A DNA stretch of 17,434 bases, from assembly GCA_910577875.1 (NCBI GenBank), contig CAJTNY010000028.1, positions 1 to 17,434 of the forward strand, written 5' to 3'. Under the pieces are notes generated by a model. That model was not told the origin of the DNA. It did no database searches and saw nothing but the letters and a program-made list of their open reading frames with translations. The translations under genes were made by a program, and so were the position numbers. The first letter of the stretch is position 1. Each line of letters begins with the position of its first letter. Below, one piece after another: positions 13,758 through 17,434 of this stretch. Source of the stretch: an uncultured Christensenella sp. (GTDB lineage Bacteria; Bacillota; Clostridia; Christensenellales; Borkfalkiaceae).

Positions 13758-15818
13758 ATGAATATTACGGCAAAAGACATCAGAAACGTAGCTGTTATCG
13801 GGCATAGCGGCGAGGGCAAAACCACTCTCTGCGAAGCAATGCTTTTTAACGGCGGAGCAATCGAAAGAATGGGTAAAGTCGAAGACGGAACAACTGTTAT
13901 GGACTTCGACGAACTCGAAAAAAGCAAGAAGATTTCAATTTACGCTGCCGCTGCTTATTTTATGTGGAAAGGCGTAAAAATCAACGTCCTCGATTTACCG
14001 GGATTTTACGACTTCGAAGGCGAAAGACACGAAGGGTTAGCCGCGTGCGGAGCGGCAATTCTGGTAATAGGTGCGAACGGCGTTCTTCCTATCGGCGCGG
14101 AGAGCGTAGTCGATTACTGTTTAAGACTGGGCAAACCTTTGGTCATTTTTATTAACGGTATGGATAAACCCAATGCAGATTACGCGAACACTCTGCGCGC
14201 GCTCGAAGGAAAATACGCAGGAAAACTCGCGCCGATACAACTGCCCGTTATGTCAGACGGAAAAATGACGGGATACATAAACGTTATACAGGAAAAATGT
14301 TATAAGTTTTCCACTCAGGGTCCGCAGGGAATTCCCATACCCGACAGTCTTAAAAAACAAATGAGCGAAATGCAGTCGAGTCTTATGGAAACAGCCGCCG
14401 AAAACGATGAAATTCTGCTCGACAAGTACTTTGAAGACGGCGCGCTGACGAAAGAAGAAACCATACACGGTATAAGACGCGGTATTGCGACGGGCGGAGT
14501 TATCCCGGTTATGGCGGGAAGTGCGCTTCAAAACCGCGGGGTTATAAATCTTTTAGACGAGATAGTCAGATATATGCCCACCGCCGACGAGAGAAGAAAT
14601 TCGCTTGCCACGGACCTTGCCGCAGACGAAATAGTTAACGTTGCCTGCGAAGAAGACGGGCCTTTCGCCGCACAGGTTTTCAAGACGGTGCACGACCCCT
14701 ATTCGGGAAAACTTAACTACATAAAAATTTTCCGCGGAAGATTGAAATCGGGTATGACTATATACAACCCCAATTCCGGTACGGAAGAGCGCATCGGACA
14801 GATATTTATGCTTAGGGGAAAGAAATGCGAACTCGTAAACGAACTTACCGCCGGCGACATAGGTGCGGTCAACAAACTCTCGGCTACGAATACGGGCGAC
14901 ACGCTTTGCGCGCTCGGCACTAAACTTATATTCGACCCCGTACGCTTCCCCCGCCCCTCGCTTTCACTTGCAGTAAAACCCGTCAACAAGGGCGAAGAAG
15001 ACAAAATGTTTTCGGGTTTTTCGAAGATGACAGAAGAAGACTACACTTTCTCCGTTGACAAAAACGCCGAAACGGGCGAACTCATTTTAAGCGGTCAGGG
15101 CGAAACGCATCTCGAAGTTCTCGCTAAAAAACTCAAACTACGCTACGGTATAGACGTTAAGCTTTCCGAACCGCGAATTCCGTACCGCGAAACAATCCGC
15201 GCCGTATCCGACGCCGAAGGAAAACACAAAAAACAATCCGGCGGACACGGGCAATACGGACACTGTAAAATACGTTTCGAACCGTGCAGCGAACACTTCT
15301 TATTTGCAGACGAAGTGGTCGGAGGCGCGGTGCCTAAGCAGTATATTCCGGCGGTAGAAAAAGGACTTAAAGAATGTTTGTTGCGCGGAGTGCTCGCAGG
15401 TTATCCCGTTACTGGAGTTAAAGCCATTTTATATGACGGAAGCTATCACGACGTCGATTCTTCCGAGATGGCGTTTAAAGCCGCGGCGGCTATTGCTTTT
15501 AAGGAAGGAATAAAAAAAGCTTCTCCCGCACTGCTCGAACCCGTTATGAAACTGAAAGTCGCCGTAAACGGCGAATATCTCGGCGGAGTTATGGGAGACA
15601 TATCAAAACGTAGAGGAAGAATTTCCGACAGCCGCACGGACGGAGAAATCACGACCGTAATAGCCGAAGTCCCGCTATCGGAAACGGCTAAATATTCCAC
15701 GGATTTAAGAGGACTTACCCGCGGGCAAGGCAAGTTCACCTGCGAATTTTTAAGATACGAAGAAGTTCCCCCTCACCTTGCAGAAAAAATTATCGCAAAA
15801 GAGAACGCAACCAAATAA
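13758..15818 (+). CDS. EF-G-like translational GTPase with altered G motifs
   Basis: This 686-residue protein has the full five-domain EF-G layout. The GTPase domain spans about 1-275 and domain II about 300-395. Domain III spans about 400-480. Domain IV has GHGQYGHCKIRFEP and YHDVDSSEMAFK (about 496-574), and domain V has GDISKRRGRI through FLRYEEVPP (about 613-672). The P-loop GHSGEGKT (15-22) and N-terminus resemble the FusA2/EF-G-like subfamily rather than canonical EF-G (which has AHIDAGKT). The G2 motif has S60 where Thr is usual. G3 is DLPGF, so F83 replaces the catalytic His. G4 is N133-G-M-D136, lacking the Lys of NKxD. G5 GSA (254-256) is kept. It probably binds the ribosome like EF-G, but GTP hydrolysis and affinity may be altered. 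A tetracycline-protection role is less likely. It has its own promoter and a terminator just after the stop codon. Confidence 0.9.
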   Translation: MNITAKDIRNVAVIGHSGEGKTTLCEAMLFNGGAIERMGKVEDGTTVMDFDELEKSKKISIYAAAAYFMWKGVKINVLDLPGFYDFEGERHEGLAACGAAILVIGANGVLPIGAESVVDYCLRLGKPLVIFINGMDKPNADYANTLRALEGKYAGKLAPIQLPVMSDGKMTGYINVIQEKCYKFSTQGPQGIPIPDSLKKQMSEMQSSLMETAAENDEILLDKYFEDGALTKEETIHGIRRGIATGGVIPVMAGSALQNRGVINLLDEIVRYMPTADERRNSLATDLAADEIVNVACEEDGPFAAQVFKTVHDPYSGKLNYIKIFRGRLKSGMTIYNPNSGTEERIGQIFMLRGKKCELVNELTAGDIGAVNKLSATNTGDTLCALGTKLIFDPVRFPRPSLSLAVKPVNKGEEDKMFSGFSKMTEEDYTFSVDKNAETGELILSGQGETHLEVLAKKLKLRYGIDVKLSEPRIPYRETIRAVSDAEGKHKKQSGGHGQYGHCKIRFEPCSEHFLFADEVVGGAVPKQYIPAVEKGLKECLLRGVLAGYPVTGVKAILYDGSYHDVDSSEMAFKAAAAIAFKEGIKKASPALLEPVMKLKVAVNGEYLGGVMGDISKRRGRISDSRTDGEITTVIAEVPLSETAKYSTDLRGLTRGQGKFTCEFLRYEEVPPHLAEKIIAKENATK

Positions 15819-15821
15819 AAA

Positions 15822-15860
15822 ACGCTCCCTGAGCTTTCTGCTCAGGGAGCGTCTGTTTTT
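15822..15860. terminator. Bidirectional intrinsic terminator
   Basis: ACGCTCCCTGAGC (15822-15834) and GCTCAGGGAGCGT (15840-15852) form a perfect 13-bp G/C-rich stem with a TTTCT loop. A T-run follows on the plus strand (CTGTTTTT, 15853-15860). The minus strand has its own T-run at the other end (AAAAAA before the stem). It lies between the EF-G-like gene and the convergent small gene and can serve both. Confidence 0.93.
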
Positions 15861-16023
15861 ACGATAACGAATTGCGTTCTTTTAAAAGTTCGATGTGGAG
15901 GATAATATCGTCCAGAGTGCGCGCAGGCGTACCGAGTTTTTTGTCAAGCTCCGCAATTTGCTTGTTTATTTCGGCAAGGCGACCCGCTTTGTCCGAATAT
16001 GAAGTGAGCAACGTGATTTTCAT
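15859..16023 (-). CDS. Small protein of unknown function, possible coiled coil
   Basis: This 54-residue protein starts MKITLLTSYSDKAGRL at an ATG preceded by a strong GGAGG site (16030-16034, 6 nt spacing). An upstream ATG at 16077 would add 18 residues but has no ribosome binding site and would run through the strong one, so I reject it. I do not recognise the family. Residues about 12-32 (KAGRLAEINKQIAELDKKLG) have a coiled-coil-like charge pattern, and about 35-54 (TLDDIILHIELLKERN) look amphipathic. There is no signal peptide, membrane segment or metal motif. It is convergent with the EF-G-like gene and transcribed separately from the GTPase downstream of a terminator. It is probably real because start site, terminator and spacing agree. 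Confidence 0.65.
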   Translation of the reverse strand: MKITLLTSYSDKAGRLAEINKQIAELDKKLGTPARTLDDIILHIELLKERNSLS

Positions 16024-16106
16024 AAGTTTCCTCCGTTCGGTGAGCAATTTATACTCTCCCTCTATTTGTAGTTTCATATTAACATATTAGACAAAAAAAG
16101 ACAAAA

Positions 16107-16136
16107 AATATAACTTAAAAATTTTCCGTTCGCCAA
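16107..16136 (-). promoter_or_regulatory. Possible promoter of the small protein gene
   Basis: On the minus strand TTGGCG (16136-16131) and TATATT (16112-16107) are 18 nt apart in very A/T-rich DNA. Both boxes deviate from consensus, so this is a moderate match at best. It lies about 85 nt before the start codon. The rest of 16024-16202 is A/T-rich with no other feature seen. Confidence 0.35.
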
Positions 16137-16202
16137 AAGTAGAATAATTTCGACATTTTATTACAAATCTAAACTATAAATTTAAACAAAAAAGACGAAT
16201 TT

Positions 16203-16239
16203 AAAAGAAAAACGCGGAATTTTGTAATCCGCGTTTTTT
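16203..16239 (-). terminator. Intrinsic terminator of the CobW-like GTPase gene
   Basis: AAACGCGGA (16210-16218) pairs with TCCGCGTTT (16228-16236) around a 9-nt loop, a 9-bp stem. On the minus strand it is followed by GTTTTTCTTTT, a good T-run. It begins five bases after the GTPase stop codon. It lies between the GTPase and the small gene, so the two are probably not cotranscribed. Confidence 0.85.
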
Positions 16240-16243
16240 ATTC

Positions 16244-17191
16244 TCAGTAATAAGTCACAACCTGTTCTTCGGGCGGTTCAGCCGTTTCGAGTTTTTCGGC
16301 AATCAGAACCGGACCTTCGGCGCGATAGACGGAATTATACTCGTAAGCTATTTTCGCTGTAACCGTGAGCCAATCGCGTGTCTTTATGTCTTTGAGAAGT
16401 CCGTTTGTTTTTACCGCAAATCCGTCGTAAGCAATATCGGCTTCGCAACAGGTCATAATATGCCTGCCGAGCACGATACAGCCCGCAGGAACTTTTTTAG
16501 AAACAGCCGCCATACCCTTGAACCGAACTCGTTTCCCGACGTAGCTTTCTGCTTTTTCTGCCATTTCACGATAAAACCAAGCAAAATCCCTATCGGCGAT
16601 TTCTATTATCGGTGCGTCTACGTCGAACGGAAGAGGGTCTTCTATGTCGTCAAATTCGGCTTTTCCGCCCAAATATTCGTAAACTATATCGGGACGGCGC
16701 GAAATGCCTCTGATTATTTTATGAAACTCCGTTTTTTCATATTCGCCCTTAAAACGGTTAAATACTACCATCTGGGTCATTTGCACCTTATCGAAAACGA
16801 GCTGACGCATATTCGCATTATAATTAAGAAACGTATTTGCATCGAAAAAGGTCATTATCTGATTTATTACCCAGCTTTCGGGCATAGCGTCGAATAATTG
16901 CTGTAACAGCCACGTTCCGTTATATTCGACCACCACTCTCCGAGCTTTATGTTTTTTAGTAAGGCTCTCCAAATTCTCGACATTAAGCTCTGCCGCGCTT
17001 TCAAGCGTAACTACAATAACGTTATTTACCGCGAATTTTTCGGGTTCGTACTCCACTACGCCTTCCTCGCATATTAGAAGTAAAGTGCGTTCACCCGTTT
17101 CCATTCTGGGGTCTTCAAGCGTTTCCTGTATGAATTTTGTTTTTCCCGATTCCAAAAAACCGAGGAATAAATAAACAGATATATCTTCCAT
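16244..17191 (-). CDS. CobW-like P-loop GTPase fused to a DUF1980 (YcgQ-like) domain
   Basis: This 315-residue protein starts MEDISVYLFLGFLESGKTKF. The P-loop GFLESGKT (11-18), the region CEEGVVEYEPE (41-51) and VVVEYNGTW (86-94, resembling the CobW VIE-SG step) place the first ~180 residues with COG0523-type GTPases. The canonical CobW GCxCC metal motif is absent, and N145-R is the only NKxD candidate. From about residue 215 the sequence resembles the C-terminal domain of YcgQ/DUF1980 (TIGR03943) proteins: VGKRVRFKG, GRHIMTCCEAD (242-252; C248, C249) and a closing TYY. That family usually partners YcgR permeases in metal or small-molecule export, so a metal-handling role is inferred. No membrane segment is seen. 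The ribosome binding site is weak and the start codon touches the repeat array. Confidence 0.75.
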   Translation of the reverse strand: MEDISVYLFLGFLESGKTKFIQETLEDPRMETGERTLLLICEEGVVEYEPEKFAVNNVIVVTLESAAELNVENLESLTKKHKARRVVVEYNGTWLLQQLFDAMPESWVINQIMTFFDANTFLNYNANMRQLVFDKVQMTQMVVFNRFKGEYEKTEFHKIIRGISRRPDIVYEYLGGKAEFDDIEDPLPFDVDAPIIEIADRDFAWFYREMAEKAESYVGKRVRFKGMAAVSKKVPAGCIVLGRHIMTCCEADIAYDGFAVKTNGLLKDIKTRDWLTVTAKIAYEYNSVYRAEGPVLIAEKLETAEPPEEQVVTYY

Positions 17192-17434
17192 AACCTTACG
17201 TTAACGGTGTATCTTAATCGCTTTTGCAATACACCGTCCTTATTCAAATCAAACTTTAACCTTACGTTAACGGCGTATCTTAATCGCTTTTGCAATACAC
17301 CGTCCTTATTCAAATCAAACTTTAACCTTACGTTAACGGTGTATCTTAATCACTTTTGCAATACACCGTCCTTATTCAAATCAAACTTTAACCTTACGTT
17401 AACGGCGTATCTTAATCGCTTTTGCAATACACCG
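17191..17434. repeat. 66-bp tandem repeat array (right), three units plus a partial fourth
   Basis: Units lie at 17191-17256, 17257-17322 and 17323-17388; the fourth is cut by the window end at 46 bp. Each has TTAAC-CTTAC-GTTAA (only TAAC at the array edge in unit 1) and an 8-bp stem CGGTGTAT/ATACACCG. The CGGTG of units 1 and 3 changes to CGGCG in units 2 and 4, keeping a G-U pair in minus-strand RNA. The array begins on the first base of the CobW-like gene start codon, so any promoter for that gene must lie within or beyond it. A minus frame is open in units 1 and 2 with a 22-codon period but stopped by TGA in unit 3, so coding is unlikely. Confidence 0.95.

Noticed and set aside
13758..15818. 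TetM-like tetracycline resistance protein
   Set aside because: P-loop context and domain IV/V sequences fit the EF-G-like (FusA2) group better, and there is no mobile-element context.
16024..16077. 72-residue version of the small protein
   Set aside because: The upstream ATG lacks a ribosome binding site, and a strong GGAGG site inside the extension marks the ATG at 16023.
17074..17313. Repeat-encoded protein on the minus strand in front of the GTPase
   Set aside because: It starts with TTG without a ribosome binding site, is stopped by TGA in the next repeat unit, and runs out of frame into the GTPase gene.

Overview
This window is most likely from an uncultured member of the Clostridia (Bacillota). 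The evidence is the uniform AGGAGG-type ribosome binding sites, the secY-adk-map-KOW protein-infA-rpmJ gene order, a small KOW-domain protein between map and infA (a clostridial arrangement), and the zinc-binding (C+) forms of S14, L36 and L24. Base composition is moderate and even across the genes, with no sign that any gene was recently transferred in.

Layout. Positions 1-334 hold five tandem copies of a 66-bp repeat. From 406 to 13337 the minus strand carries the S10-spc ribosomal protein cluster. In transcription order it is rpsJ, rplC, rplD, rplW, rplB, rpsS, rplV, rpsC, rplP, rpmC, rpsQ, rplN, rplX, rplE, rpsN, rpsH, rplF, rplR, rpsE, rpmD, rplO, secY, adk, map, KOW protein, infA, rpmJ. 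Most genes are 1-15 nt apart or overlap. The exceptions are rpsJ/rplC (137 nt), rpsQ/rplN (245 nt), rplO/secY (39 nt), secY/adk (24 nt) and infA/rpmJ (35 nt). A 420-nt divergent control region (13338-13757) has a strong sigma-A type promoter for the operon and a second one for an EF-G-like translation factor on the plus strand (13758-15818). A perfect 13-bp bidirectional terminator follows. Then, on the minus strand, come a 54-residue protein of unknown function and a GTPase with a CobW-like N-terminus and a YcgQ/DUF1980-like C-terminus. The window ends inside a second 66-bp tandem array (17191-17434) that starts at the GTPase start codon.

Function. The operon supplies most of the assembly core of both ribosomal subunits. 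It also supplies the SecY channel, adenylate kinase, methionine aminopeptidase and IF-1, linking ribosome synthesis to protein export, nascent-chain maturation and initiation. The divergent EF-G paralog may be a ribosome-associated GTPase with altered nucleotide chemistry. The GTPase at the right end looks like a metal-homeostasis or metallochaperone-type protein.

Most unusual are the two 66-bp arrays. They are diverged members of one family, share two inverted-repeat elements per unit, and bound the window on both sides. The window may therefore be a whole contig broken at high-copy repeats. The left array also lies where rpsM-rpsK-rpsD-rpoA-rplQ would normally follow rpmJ. No complete new multi-gene system is visible. 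The repeat family, the GTPase fusion and the operon leader are the best candidates for a second look.
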